Below are positions 1 to 8,062 of a DNA stretch of 64,000 nt, piece after piece (positions within the stretch are counted from its first letter, which is position 1; every line of letters starts with the position of its first letter). The notes beneath the pieces are model-generated. The model saw nothing but the letters and a program-made list of their open reading frames with translations. It had not been told where the DNA came from and searched no databases. Made by a program: the position numbers and the translations under genes. The DNA comes from Candidatus Fimadaptatus faecigallinarum. Its GTDB lineage: Bacteria; Bacillota; Clostridia; Christensenellales; Aristaeellaceae. The DNA is taken from positions 23,193-87,192 of the forward strand of contig DVNK01000038.1 of assembly GCA_018714445.1 (NCBI GenBank). Direction: 5' to 3'.

Positions 1-112
1 GTGGATTTGCGCCTCGTGACACTCTGTTGCGCATGTGGATTGTGCCTCGTGACGCTCTGTTGCGCTTGTGGATTTGCGCCTCGTGACGCTCTGCTGCGCT
101 TGTGGATTGCGC
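1..112. repeat. 33-34 bp tandem repeat, at least 3 copies
   Basis: Units begin at 1, 35 and 68 with GTGGATT and contain GCCTCGTGACNCTCTG; a fourth decays after 102. The array may continue left of the window. No ribosome site or credible protein is associated with it. It lies beyond the 3' end of the GH95 gene. Confidence 0.85.
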
Positions 113-231
113 CGAGCCGCACAGCGCTTTATCGCACACGTACAGCTTTGCTCCGCACTCGTCGGCGGCGCATCATATGGCGGCCTCACGCCGCGCCGCG
201 CGGTTCAGCCGCCCGCGCCGCCAGCCGCGAT

Positions 232-304
232 TTATCCACAGCGTTTTCCACATAGCCGAGTTCGTACACAGCGTTATCCACAGTCTGTGCGCAACATGTC
301 CACA
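232..304 (+). promoter_or_regulatory. Cluster of DnaA-box-like sequences
   Basis: Two perfect TTATCCACA nonamers (232-240 and 274-282) and two near matches, TTTTCCACA (244-252) and ATGTCCACA (296-304), lie in the same orientation within 73 bases. The consensus for the DnaA box is TTATCCACA. The cluster sits downstream of the GH95 gene, not next to dnaA in this window. It could be an origin-related element, a DnaA titration site, or chance in TGTGGA-rich repeat DNA. Confidence 0.5.
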
Positions 305-331
305 GCGCGTTCACAGCCGATTTTGCGAACA

Positions 332-2569
332 TTATTCGCTGTACAGTGTCAATTCCTGGTCTTTTTCGATATTTACCTGCGTAAATCCGTCGATATATTC
401 GGCATTTTCGCCGTGCAGCGGAACATTTGCGCGAATTTTCACGACGCCCGCGCGTTTTGCGCGCAGCTTTACGCACACCGGCCTGCCTTCCTTCCACAGG
501 ATATCCACAGCATAGCCCCCGCGTGCCCGCAGTCCCCTGACCTCGCCCTCGGCCCACGCCGACGGCAGCGCCGGCAGCAGATCTATGCACCCCTGATGGC
601 TCTGCAACAGCATCTCGGCGATGCCCGCGACCGCACCAAAGTTGCCGTCTATCTGGAACGGCGGATGCCGGTCGAACAGGTTGTCGTAGGTCGAAAGCGT
701 GAGCAGCTTGGATACATGGTCATGCGCCGCGTCGCCGTCGCGCAGCCGGGCGTTGAGCGCTATCAGCCACGCGCGCGACCAGCCGGTATGTCCGCCGCCG
801 GCGCTGAGCCGCAGCTCCATCGTGCGGCGGCACGCGGCGACCAGCTCGGGCGTGGAATCGGTCGCGATGTCGCGGCCCGGGTACAGCCCGAACAGATGGC
901 TCATGTGGCGATGACCGGGCTCGACCTCCTCGTATTCCTCGGCCCATTCGAGCAGCTGTCCGCGCGAGCCTATGCGGTAGGGCGCAAGCCGTAACCGGGC
1001 CGCGCTGATCTCGGCTATCAGCTCATCACAGCCGCCCAGCACGCGCGCCGCGCCGATCGTCGCGTCAAACAGCGCGCGCAGTATCGCGTTGTCCATCGTG
1101 CAGGTGCGCGCAATCGAGTTGCGCTCGCCATTGGGCAGTATGTACGCGTTCTCGGGCGACTGCGTGAGACCCGTTATCAGGTAGCCGCGCTCGTCCTCTA
1201 TCAGGTAGTCCAGGAAGAACCGCGTCGCGTCGCGCAGCAGCGGGAAGTTGCGCCGGAGCATGGCCTCGTCCAGCGTGTACTCGTAGTGCTCCCACACCTG
1301 CAGGCTCAGCCACGCCGCGCCAAACGGCCACAGAAACACGCCCGCGCCGGTCGGAGCGGTGTTGCCCCATATCGTCACGTTGTGATGGGCCATATAACCG
1401 CCTGCGCCGTACATGCGCCGCGCGGTGACCTTGCCCGAATCGTACAGCCGCCAGATCAGGTCGAACAGCGGCTCGGCCAGTTCGTTCAGGTCGCAGGGCC
1501 CGCTGGGCCAGTAGTTCATCTCGGTGTTTATGTTGATCGTGAATATCGACTCCCACGGCGGCGCAAACGAGTCGTTCCAGATGCCCTGCAAGTTGGCCGC
1601 CATGCTGCCCGGCCGCGAGCACGATATCAGCAGATACCGCCCAAAGTTGAACATCAGCGCCATCAGGCCCTCGTCGGCCGCGCCTTCGCGCAGTGCCCGT
1701 ATGCGCGCGTCAGTCGGCGCATCGGAGCGCGCCCCGCCCAGGCTCAGGCTGACCCGCCCGTACAGCGCGCGGTAATCGGCCACATGCGCCGTGCGCAGCT
1801 CGGCATATCCCCGCGCCGCGTCCAGCCGCCGCGCACACTGCGCCTCGGGGAACGCACCCCGAAAGCTGGTGTCCGACGCGACGTACACCGTGACCGCATC
1901 CGCGTCCACGACATGCAGGCAGTCGCCGACGCGCTCGACATGACCGCCTTCGGCGCGCGCCTCGACCATGCAGTCGTACTCGATGCCGCCATCGGTCGCG
2001 CGGCCCTGCATAAGCAGCCGGCCATCGGGCGTGACGCGCGTGCCCGGATCATACGGGCGGCGCATCAGGTTTATGTACAGCGACAGCCGCCCCGGCTCGG
2101 AACAGGCAAGTCTCACCGCGATCACGCCATCGGGCGCGCTGGCCACGTACTCGCGCGTGTAGCGCGCGCCGCCCGCCTCAAAGCTCACCCGCGCCACGCC
2201 CTCGCTCAGATCGAGTTCGCGCCGGTAGTCAGTCGCGTCAAACCGCCCCTCAAACCGCATGAACAGCGTACACAGCGGCAGATATGGCCCGGTGTAGCGC
2301 GGCGTGCCGGTCATGCCGGCCTGCACCGCCATGTATGCGGCGTCGAGTTTGCCCTGGCGCAGCAGCTCGCGCGCCCGGTCGAGCGTGGCGCGCGCGTCGG
2401 GGTTGACGCGCTGCAATGGCGCGCCGCCATAGAGCGTGTCGTCGTTCAGGTGGATCTGGTCCTCCTTGACGCCGCCGTATACCATGCCGCCCAGCCGGCC
2501 GTTGCCCAGCGGCAGCGCCTCATCCCAGTTGCGCGCGGGCGCGCCGTACCAGATAAGCTCCTCTTGCAT
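332..2569 (-). CDS. Glycoside hydrolase family 95 (alpha-L-fucosidase / alpha-L-galactosidase type)
   Basis: A 745-residue protein matching GH95, which removes terminal alpha-linked L-fucose or L-galactose from glycans. The N-terminal beta-domain motif with PLGNGRLGGMVYGG is present. The (alpha/alpha)6 barrel carries NINTEMNYWP near residues 344-353, SPEN near 470 and DGNFG near 640; these are the places where the family's Asn, Glu and Asp catalytic residues lie. No signal peptide is visible, so the enzyme is probably cytoplasmic and acts on imported oligosaccharides. The start at 2569 has GGAAGGAG upstream; a longer in-frame start at 2671 lacks a good site. It is the last gene behind the sugar ABC transporter and also has its own promoter. 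Confidence 0.9.
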   Translation of the reverse strand: MQEELIWYGAPARNWDEALPLGNGRLGGMVYGGVKEDQIHLNDDTLYGGAPLQRVNPDARATLDRARELLRQGKLDAAYMAVQAGMTGTPRYTGPYLPLCTLFMRFEGRFDATDYRRELDLSEGVARVSFEAGGARYTREYVASAPDGVIAVRLACSEPGRLSLYINLMRRPYDPGTRVTPDGRLLMQGRATDGGIEYDCMVEARAEGGHVERVGDCLHVVDADAVTVYVASDTSFRGAFPEAQCARRLDAARGYAELRTAHVADYRALYGRVSLSLGGARSDAPTDARIRALREGAADEGLMALMFNFGRYLLISCSRPGSMAANLQGIWNDSFAPPWESIFTININTEMNYWPSGPCDLNELAEPLFDLIWRLYDSGKVTARRMYGAGGYMAHHNVTIWGNTAPTGAGVFLWPFGAAWLSLQVWEHYEYTLDEAMLRRNFPLLRDATRFFLDYLIEDERGYLITGLTQSPENAYILPNGERNSIARTCTMDNAILRALFDATIGAARVLGGCDELIAEISAARLRLAPYRIGSRGQLLEWAEEYEEVEPGHRHMSHLFGLYPGRDIATDSTPELVAACRRTMELRLSAGGGHTGWSRAWLIALNARLRDGDAAHDHVSKLLTLSTYDNLFDRHPPFQIDGNFGAVAGIAEMLLQSHQGCIDLLPALPSAWAEGEVRGLRARGGYAVDILWKEGRPVCVKLRAKRAGVVKIRANVPLHGENAEYIDGFTQVNIEKDQELTLYSE

Positions 2570-2617
2570 ATAAACTCCTTCCAGGGGCGCAAACGTCCTG
2601 TCCGCCCCTCGGCTGTA

Positions 2618-2646
2618 ATTATAAAGGGGATTGCCCGCCAGGACAA
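2618..2646 (-). promoter_or_regulatory. Promoter for the GH95 gene
   Basis: On the minus strand, -35 TTGTCC (2641-2646) and -10 TATAAT (2618-2623) are separated by 17 bases, about 50 bases upstream of the GH95 start. It would let the fucosidase be expressed apart from the transporter genes. Confidence 0.65.
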
Positions 2647-2795
2647 CCCCCTTTTGCTTGCACAGGGACACTATATTTGACTATTTGCCACCGCCCGCCC
2701 GGCCTTTAAATGTCAGCGGGCCATGTCAAGCCGAGTACCGTACATTTGTCAACAATCGTTCCGCTGCGACCGGCATTTCAATCGTGCTGCCGTGC

Positions 2796-4469
2796 TCACT
2801 TGACCGCGAACGCCGACGCGTCGTAGGTGTTCTGGATTATCTCCAGGTAGCGCGCAACGTTCATATTGTTGAGCTCGTTTATGTAGTTCTCCCAGTCGGT
2901 GTCGACATTGAGCTGGCCGACTATGAACTTGGCTATGCTCTCCTCGACGTAGGTGTTGACGTTGTTCTGGAGCATGGCTATCTCAGAGGCGTCCTCCTCG
3001 CTGTAATACAGCGGCGGCACGACGTTTTCCTGCGGTATGCCATAGGGCTCGTAGTTCTCATGGGACATGTAGTACAAAAACGCCTCGACGCCGGAGCCGT
3101 CCGGAGCCATCATGCCGCCGGTCTGCTGGTAGCCCAGCCGCCACTCGGCAGTTATGAACTCGGGGAACACCTGGCCCCAGGAGAAGTTGTTGTAGTACGG
3201 ATCGTCGGGTTCAAGGGTTATCTTCTTGTACACGGCCTGCGAGCCGTCCACGCCCAGCGCGCCTTCATCGGCGTCGTCCCAGGTGTAGCCCTTCTCGCCC
3301 AGGTCCTGCATCGTTATGCCCTCGTCGGTGAACAGCAGGTCGAGCCACTGCATGACCAGCGCCGGATCCTGGCAGGTCGCCGGTATCAGGCCCGCGGCCG
3401 CGTTGACGCCGAAGCTGTCGTAGTAGTTGACGCGGGTCACCTGCAGGCCGTCATCGCCGACCAGCGGCGGTATCGCGACGTACTCAAGGAAGCGCGCGTT
3501 GGTCTTTTCGTCATCGCCGCGGCTGCCTATGCCATGGTGTATGTTGGGCATCGCGCCGCATACCGACTCATAGGTGCGGGAGTTGATCTCGTTGCGCTGG
3601 GTGCGGTTCTGAGCGAACGAGTCGGGATAGATCAGGTTCTCGGAATACAGGTCGGCCAGATAGCGCAGGCCTTCCTGGAACTCGGGCTGCATGAACACCG
3701 CCATGACCTTGCCGTCATCGTCTATCATCAGGCGGTTTTCGCCGTCGTCATAGATGAACGCGCACATCAGGAAGGTGTCTATCTTGGCGCCGTAGCTGTC
3801 GGTCGCGCCTATCATCGGTATCTCGTCGCTGGGGTCGCCGTTGCCGTTGGCGTCCTGATCGCGGAACGCTATCAGCATGTCCTTGAACTCCTGAGTGGTC
3901 GTGGGGATCTCAAGGCCGCAGTTCTCAAGGAACAGCGAGTTGACCCACATCTTGCCGTAGTACATGCAGTGATAGCACTGGTTGTACCAGGGCAGCGAGT
4001 AGATGTGACCGTCGGGCGTGGTTATCGCTTCGCGCCAGCCCTCTATGCTGTCGACGCGCTGCTTCATGTACACGGTGTTGTTGTCCATGTACTCCTCTAT
4101 CGGCAGTATCAACTCCTGGTCGGCGTACTTGACCTGCATGGTGGGGGATATGGCCGTCGAGCCGTTGCCGCCGGCGACTACCAGGTCCAACGCCTCGCCG
4201 CTGGACAGCGCCAGGTTCAGCTTTTCAATGAACACGTCCTGAGCGTTAACCAGCCAGTTGACCTTTACGCCGGTCTTATCCTGATACCACTGCGTCATGT
4301 AGCAGGTCTCCCAGTCGAACTCGCTGCCGCTGGTCACCGGAGCGAACACGTTGATCGTGACGTCCTCCTGCGTTACCGGGAACGTGCCAGGAGCCGCCAG
4401 CTCGACCGCAAACGCGCTCGAGGACAGCGCCAGCATCAGGCACAGCGCCAGGCATACCAGTTTCTTCAT
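2796..4469 (-). CDS. Extracellular sugar-binding protein of an ABC transporter
   Basis: A 557-residue family-1-like solute-binding protein of the type paired with LplB/YtcP permeases. The N-terminus is a Sec signal (MKKLVCLALCLMLALSSSAFA) ending in an AFA cleavage site. There is no lipobox cysteine, unlike most Gram-positive binding proteins, so how it stays at the cell surface is unclear. Aromatic-rich segments (SLPWYNQCYHCMYYG) fit a sugar pocket. The start has GGAGG 9 bases upstream. It follows the two permeases and precedes GH95, which suggests the substrate is a fucosylated or related oligosaccharide; the specificity is inference. Confidence 0.88.
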   Translation of the reverse strand: MKKLVCLALCLMLALSSSAFAVELAAPGTFPVTQEDVTINVFAPVTSGSEFDWETCYMTQWYQDKTGVKVNWLVNAQDVFIEKLNLALSSGEALDLVVAGGNGSTAISPTMQVKYADQELILPIEEYMDNNTVYMKQRVDSIEGWREAITTPDGHIYSLPWYNQCYHCMYYGKMWVNSLFLENCGLEIPTTTQEFKDMLIAFRDQDANGNGDPSDEIPMIGATDSYGAKIDTFLMCAFIYDDGENRLMIDDDGKVMAVFMQPEFQEGLRYLADLYSENLIYPDSFAQNRTQRNEINSRTYESVCGAMPNIHHGIGSRGDDEKTNARFLEYVAIPPLVGDDGLQVTRVNYYDSFGVNAAAGLIPATCQDPALVMQWLDLLFTDEGITMQDLGEKGYTWDDADEGALGVDGSQAVYKKITLEPDDPYYNNFSWGQVFPEFITAEWRLGYQQTGGMMAPDGSGVEAFLYYMSHENYEPYGIPQENVVPPLYYSEEDASEIAMLQNNVNTYVEESIAKFIVGQLNVDTDWENYINELNNMNVARYLEIIQNTYDASAFAVK

Positions 4470-4514
4470 ATTTCGTACCTCCTAAACTATTTATCGCAAG
4501 GGGCCGCGCTCGCG

Positions 4515-5438
4515 TCAGCCCTTTATCGATCCTATCATGATGCCCTTTATGAAGTACTTCTGTACAAACGGATATATCAACATCACCGGTATCATCGTTA
4601 TGACTATCAGCACGTACTTGACCGCCTCGCCGTTGGCCTCGTTTTGCACCATGTTGGTCAGGTCGTTGCTGGCGTTTTCGGTTATCGAGCGGACGTTGTT
4701 TATCGCGTTGCGCAGCACCAGCTGTATGTTGTACAGCTCGGGCGAGTTGAGGTATATCATCGCGTCGAAGTAGGCGTTCCAGTGGCCCACCGCGTAGAAC
4801 AGCACCATGACCGCCAGTATCGGCGTGGACAGCGGCAGCACCAGGCTGACCAGCATGCGCACGTCGCTCGCGCCGTCCAGCGAGGCCGACTCGTACAGTT
4901 CCTCGGGTATGCTGTTCATGAAGTACGTGCGGCACATTATCATGTTCCAGACCGTCAGCGCGCCCGGCAGTATCATGACCGCGCGGGTGTCTATCAGTCC
5001 CAGCTGCTTTATGACCAGGTAGGTCGGTATCATGCCGCCGCCGAACATCATCGTAAACGTGAACAGGAACACCAGCCCCTTGCGGCCCCACAGGCCCTTG
5101 CGCGCCAGCGGGTACGCGCAGATCACCGTCATGAATATGTTCAGGCACGTGCCCACGCCCGCATACAGCAGCGTGTTGTAAAATCCGGTCATTATCTTGT
5201 CGGACTTGAGCACCTGCGTGTATATCTCAAGCGTGGGATCCAGCGGAATGAAACTGACGCGTCCCGACAGCACCTGCATCGGGTCGGACAGCGACTGCGC
5301 CAGCACGTGCAGCATCGGCAGCACGACGATTATTCCGCAAAACGCCAGGTATATGTCGACTATTATGTAAAACGCGCGGTCGACCGGCGCGAGCTTTATG
5401 CGCTGGCTCGCGGTGCGCGCGGATGCCTTCTGGCTCAT
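4515..5438 (-). CDS. Carbohydrate ABC transporter permease, YtcP/LplC type
   Basis: A 307-residue inner-membrane permease with six predicted hydrophobic segments. The EAA loop that contacts the ATPase is visible as EELYESASLDGASDVRM. Ends in KYFIKGIMIGSIKG, the usual C-terminus of the family. A GGAGGGG ribosome site lies just upstream, and only 13 bases separate it from the upstream permease, so the two are co-transcribed. No ATPase gene is encoded in the operon; in Firmicutes such systems usually borrow a shared MsmK/UgpC-type ATPase encoded elsewhere. Confidence 0.93.
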   Translation of the reverse strand: MSQKASARTASQRIKLAPVDRAFYIIVDIYLAFCGIIVVLPMLHVLAQSLSDPMQVLSGRVSFIPLDPTLEIYTQVLKSDKIMTGFYNTLLYAGVGTCLNIFMTVICAYPLARKGLWGRKGLVFLFTFTMMFGGGMIPTYLVIKQLGLIDTRAVMILPGALTVWNMIMCRTYFMNSIPEELYESASLDGASDVRMLVSLVLPLSTPILAVMVLFYAVGHWNAYFDAMIYLNSPELYNIQLVLRNAINNVRSITENASNDLTNMVQNEANGEAVKYVLIVITMIPVMLIYPFVQKYFIKGIMIGSIKG

Positions 5439-5451
5439 CGATATCCCCTCC

Positions 5452-6402
5452 TTACCACAGGCTGTAATCGGACACGCGGCGCGCTATGCCGTTGACTATC
5501 GCCATAAGCGCCAGCGATATCACCGACTGGAACATGTTGACCGCGGTCGAGAAGCTGTAATTCATGTCGACCAGACCCACGCGGTACACATACGTCGATA
5601 TGACGTCCGAGGCCGACATGTTCAGCGAGTTCTGCAGCAGGTATACCTTTTCGTAGCCCACGTTGAGCACCGACGCGGTGTTCAGTATCAGCAGTATTAT
5701 CGCCGTGGGCACTATGCCCGGCAGATCGACGTGCCATATGCGCTGCCAGACGTTGGCGCCGTCCACATACGCGGCCTCCTGCAGCTCCGGGTTTATGCCC
5801 GCCAGCGCCGCCAGGTACATTATCGAATTGTAGCCCTGGCTCTGCCAGATGCCCGACCACACGTATATCGACTTGAACAGCGACGGCTCGCTCAGGTAGT
5901 TGCGCGGCGTGCCGCCCACCGCCTTCACCAGCGTATTGAGCGCGCCGCCATAGCTGAGCAGCTGCGTGAGTATGCTGGTCACGACGACCGTGGACAGGAA
6001 GTGCGGCATGTACGTCGCGGTCTGTATCGTCTTGGTGAAGTATTTGTGCTTGCACTCGTTGAGCGCCACAGCCAATATTATCGGCGGGAAAAATCCCGCC
6101 ACAAGCGAATATATGCTTATACCCAATGTGTTTGTTATGAGCCGTTTAAACGAGTAATCGGTAAAGAACTGCTCGAAGTACTTCAGGCCCACCCAGCTCG
6201 AATTCCAGAATCCTTTGCTTATCTTGAAATTTTTGAATGCGATCTGCAGGCCAAACATCGGCCAGTAGCGGAATATCAACACCCAAGCCAGCGGCAATAG
6301 CAGCAAAAGATACAACTGCCAGTGCAACCGAAACGATTTGACTGGCGCACTGGTGCTCAGTCGATTGGTGCGCGGCGCCCCCGCCGCTTTACTAAGGTTC
6401 AT
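5452..6402 (-). CDS. Carbohydrate ABC transporter permease, LplB type
   Basis: A 316-residue multi-spanning permease, first gene of the leftward sugar operon. The EAA motif reads PELQEAAYVDGANVWQRIW. Typical family features are the N-terminal hydrophobic segment YLLLLLPLAWVLIF, the FKNFKISKGFWNSSWVGL stretch and the C-terminal RRVSDYSLW. AGGAGGAG lies 5 bases before the ATG. It pairs with the downstream YtcP-type permease to form the channel of an oligosaccharide importer. Confidence 0.93.
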   Translation of the reverse strand: MNLSKAAGAPRTNRLSTSAPVKSFRLHWQLYLLLLLPLAWVLIFRYWPMFGLQIAFKNFKISKGFWNSSWVGLKYFEQFFTDYSFKRLITNTLGISIYSLVAGFFPPIILAVALNECKHKYFTKTIQTATYMPHFLSTVVVTSILTQLLSYGGALNTLVKAVGGTPRNYLSEPSLFKSIYVWSGIWQSQGYNSIMYLAALAGINPELQEAAYVDGANVWQRIWHVDLPGIVPTAIILLILNTASVLNVGYEKVYLLQNSLNMSASDVISTYVYRVGLVDMNYSFSTAVNMFQSVISLALMAIVNGIARRVSDYSLW

Positions 6403-6478
6403 GACACTCCTCCTCTGGTGGCATAGTTTTTTTGCGTGGTCTTAATGAGTTGTAAATAGAGCAGCGTTATGTCTAAAG

Positions 6479-6507
6479 ATTATACTAATATCAATCCGTC
6501 CTGTCAA
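6479..6507 (-). promoter_or_regulatory. Perfect consensus promoter of the sugar operon
   Basis: Minus strand: -35 TTGACA (6502-6507), 17-base spacer, -10 TATAAT (6479-6484), matching the sigma-A consensus at every position. The leader to the LplB start is about 70 bases. Upstream, a palindrome TCGATAATCGA (6555-6565) in an AT-rich stretch is a possible regulator site. A perfect promoter for a sugar operon implies control by a repressor. Confidence 0.85.
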
Positions 6508-6627
6508 TCTTTGGGTCTAATTACAGTAAATTTCAGGTAAACTTCAGCACATTTTCGATAATCGACATGCATATTAAATTCAGGTTATTAGCCTCAATAT
6601 TACATAAATAGTACTCGCACATTACGC

Positions 6628-6675
6628 CAAAACGCGTAATCCGCGTGACGTAATGCAGTGCGTCACGCGGATTAC
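6628..6675 (-). terminator. Hairpin terminator after the HAD gene
   Basis: A 15-base perfect inverted repeat (6636-6650 and 6661-6675) with a 10-base loop, followed on the minus strand by GCGTTTTGG. It lies 33 bases beyond the HAD gene stop and before the sugar operon's promoter, so it insulates the two. Confidence 0.7.
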
Positions 6676-6708
6676 AATTAATTGGTCATTAAACTGTAAG
6701 TATACCGG

Positions 6709-7320
6709 CTATGGCCGCGCCAGGCGATACTCGCGCAGCAGCGCGTCAACGAGGTCGTACAGCCCATCGGGGTCGCTCAGCACCAGCGCGTTGAACCCGG
6801 CACGGCGGGCGGCCTCGACATTTTTGGGGTTGTCGTCTATGAACACGCACTCGGCGGGAGCGGCGGCATAGCGCTTGGCAAACGCGTCAAATATCGCAAG
6901 ATCGGGCTTGGCCAGGCGCTCGGCATAGGACGCAATGCCGCCGCTGAACGCCTTGAAGTACTCAAATCCGCTTATGAACTTGAGCGCGGGCTCGTTGGTA
7001 TTCGACAGGTAATAGCACTCAAAGCCCTCGCGCGTGAGGCGTTCGAGCGCGCGCACGCTGTTGGGTATGGGCTGGAGCATCTCGTCGCAGCGGGCCATGA
7101 TCGCGCGTATATCGGACTCAAGCGCGGGCGCCTGAGCGCACATGGCCTCGATCTCGGCGGCGCGGTCAAGCGTGCCGGCGTCGCAGTCCAGCCAGGGCTG
7201 GCTGTCGAAAATGGCATGTTTCAGCTCGGGGATGCGGGCCTCGTCGTAGCCCAGGCCGCGCAGATACTCCACGGGTTTAAAGTACACGGTGACATTGCCA
7301 AGGTCCAGTACTATCTTCAT
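6709..7320 (-). CDS. HAD-superfamily hydrolase (YihX-like phosphatase)
   Basis: A 203-residue haloacid-dehalogenase family protein. Motif I is DLGNV (nucleophile Asp5), the version seen in YihX-type sugar phosphatases, rather than the DxDGT form. Motif II is LSNT, motif III the Lys in AKPDLAIF, and motif IV FIDDNPKNVEAA, which binds Mg. The helical cap lies between motifs I and II. The start at 7320 has AGGAGG 5 bases upstream; the reading frame is open further upstream but has no ribosome site. It probably dephosphorylates a small sugar phosphate; the substrate cannot be read from sequence. Confidence 0.88.
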   Translation of the reverse strand: MKIVLDLGNVTVYFKPVEYLRGLGYDEARIPELKHAIFDSQPWLDCDAGTLDRAAEIEAMCAQAPALESDIRAIMARCDEMLQPIPNSVRALERLTREGFECYYLSNTNEPALKFISGFEYFKAFSGGIASYAERLAKPDLAIFDAFAKRYAAAPAECVFIDDNPKNVEAARRAGFNALVLSDPDGLYDLVDALLREYRLARP

Positions 7321-7373
7321 GCGCACCTCCTGGTGTAGCGTCATGGTTGAGCGGGCGGACATGTTACACCTCA

Positions 7374-7402
7374 ATGATACCACCTGTCGGGGCGCATGGC
7401 AA
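7374..7402 (-). promoter_or_regulatory. Promoter of the HAD gene
   Basis: Minus strand -35 TTGCCA (7397-7402), 17-base spacer, -10 TATCAT (7374-7379), about 55 bases before the HAD start codon. Confidence 0.6.
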
Positions 7403-7434
7403 GTGAGCACCGGATATGTACCGCGCGGCCGCAC

Positions 7435-7945
7435 TCACCGCGCTGCGGCGTGCCGATGCAAAGGTTGCATGCTGTTTAGGCAACGTGCTTCCACTAAGTA
7501 TGCGCGGCGCTCAGACGGTGTGCAGCCGCAAAGTGTGCGCAGAATCCAAGCAGCGTGCCGTCACTAAGTTTGCGCGGCGCTCAGATGGCGTACCGCCGCA
7601 AAGTATACATGGCGCTCAAGCGGCGTACCGATGCAAAGGTTGCATGCTGTTCAGGCAGCGTACTGCCGCTAAAGTTGCGCGGCACTCGAACGGCGTACCG
7701 ATGCAAGGGTTGCATGCTGTTTAGGCAACGTGCTTCCACTAAGTATGCGCGGCACTCAGACGGCGTGCAGCCGCAAAGTGTGCGCAGAACCCAAGCGGCG
7801 TGCCGTCACTAAGTTTGCGCGGCGCTCAGACGGCGTGCAGCCGCAAAGTGTGCGCAGAATCCAAGCGCCGTGCCGCTGCTAAGTTTGCGCGGCGCCCAAA
7901 AGGCGTGCTACTGCAAAGTTTGCGCGGCACTCAGACTGCGCAGCC
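7435..7945. repeat. 35-bp tandem array between divergent genes
   Basis: About 14 contiguous degenerate 35-base units of the form CGGCGTGCCG..ACTAAGTT then TGCGCGGCGCTCAGA. Variants alternate, so some longer periods of 70-280 bases are also seen. Open frames run through it because the units lack stops, but none has a ribosome site or a recognisable product. It separates the leftward HAD promoter from the rightward radical SAM promoter. Confidence 0.9.
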
Positions 7946-7986
7946 GTCAGCGCATATCACGCCCGCCGGCATGTATCCCGAGGCGC

Positions 7987-8015
7987 TTGCCCAGGCCTCA
8001 GCTATATGATATAAT
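7987..8015 (+). promoter_or_regulatory. Extended -10 promoter of the radical SAM gene
   Basis: -35 TTGCCC (7987-7992), 17-base spacer, -10 TATAAT (8010-8015) preceded by TGA, an extended -10. The start codon is about 48 bases downstream. Confidence 0.75.
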
Positions 8016-8062
8016 CCATCTCAACAGATGCCGGCGATACGCCGGATGCCGAAAGGACTTGA

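Noticed and set aside
2631..5495. A 954-codon open frame opposite the sugar transporter genes
   Set aside because: It is antisense to well-supported genes, rich in Arg/His/Val, with no ribosome site. Long antisense frames are common at this GC content; the same applies to those at 68-994, 18715-20976, 26779-28050, 40326-41618 and 57577-59169.
7416..8009. Repetitive protein genes within the 35-bp array
   Set aside because: Several frames are open because the unit has no stop, but there is no ribosome site, no family match, and the reading frame changes with unit changes. Same for 12080-12337, 48343-49215 and 54492-55307.
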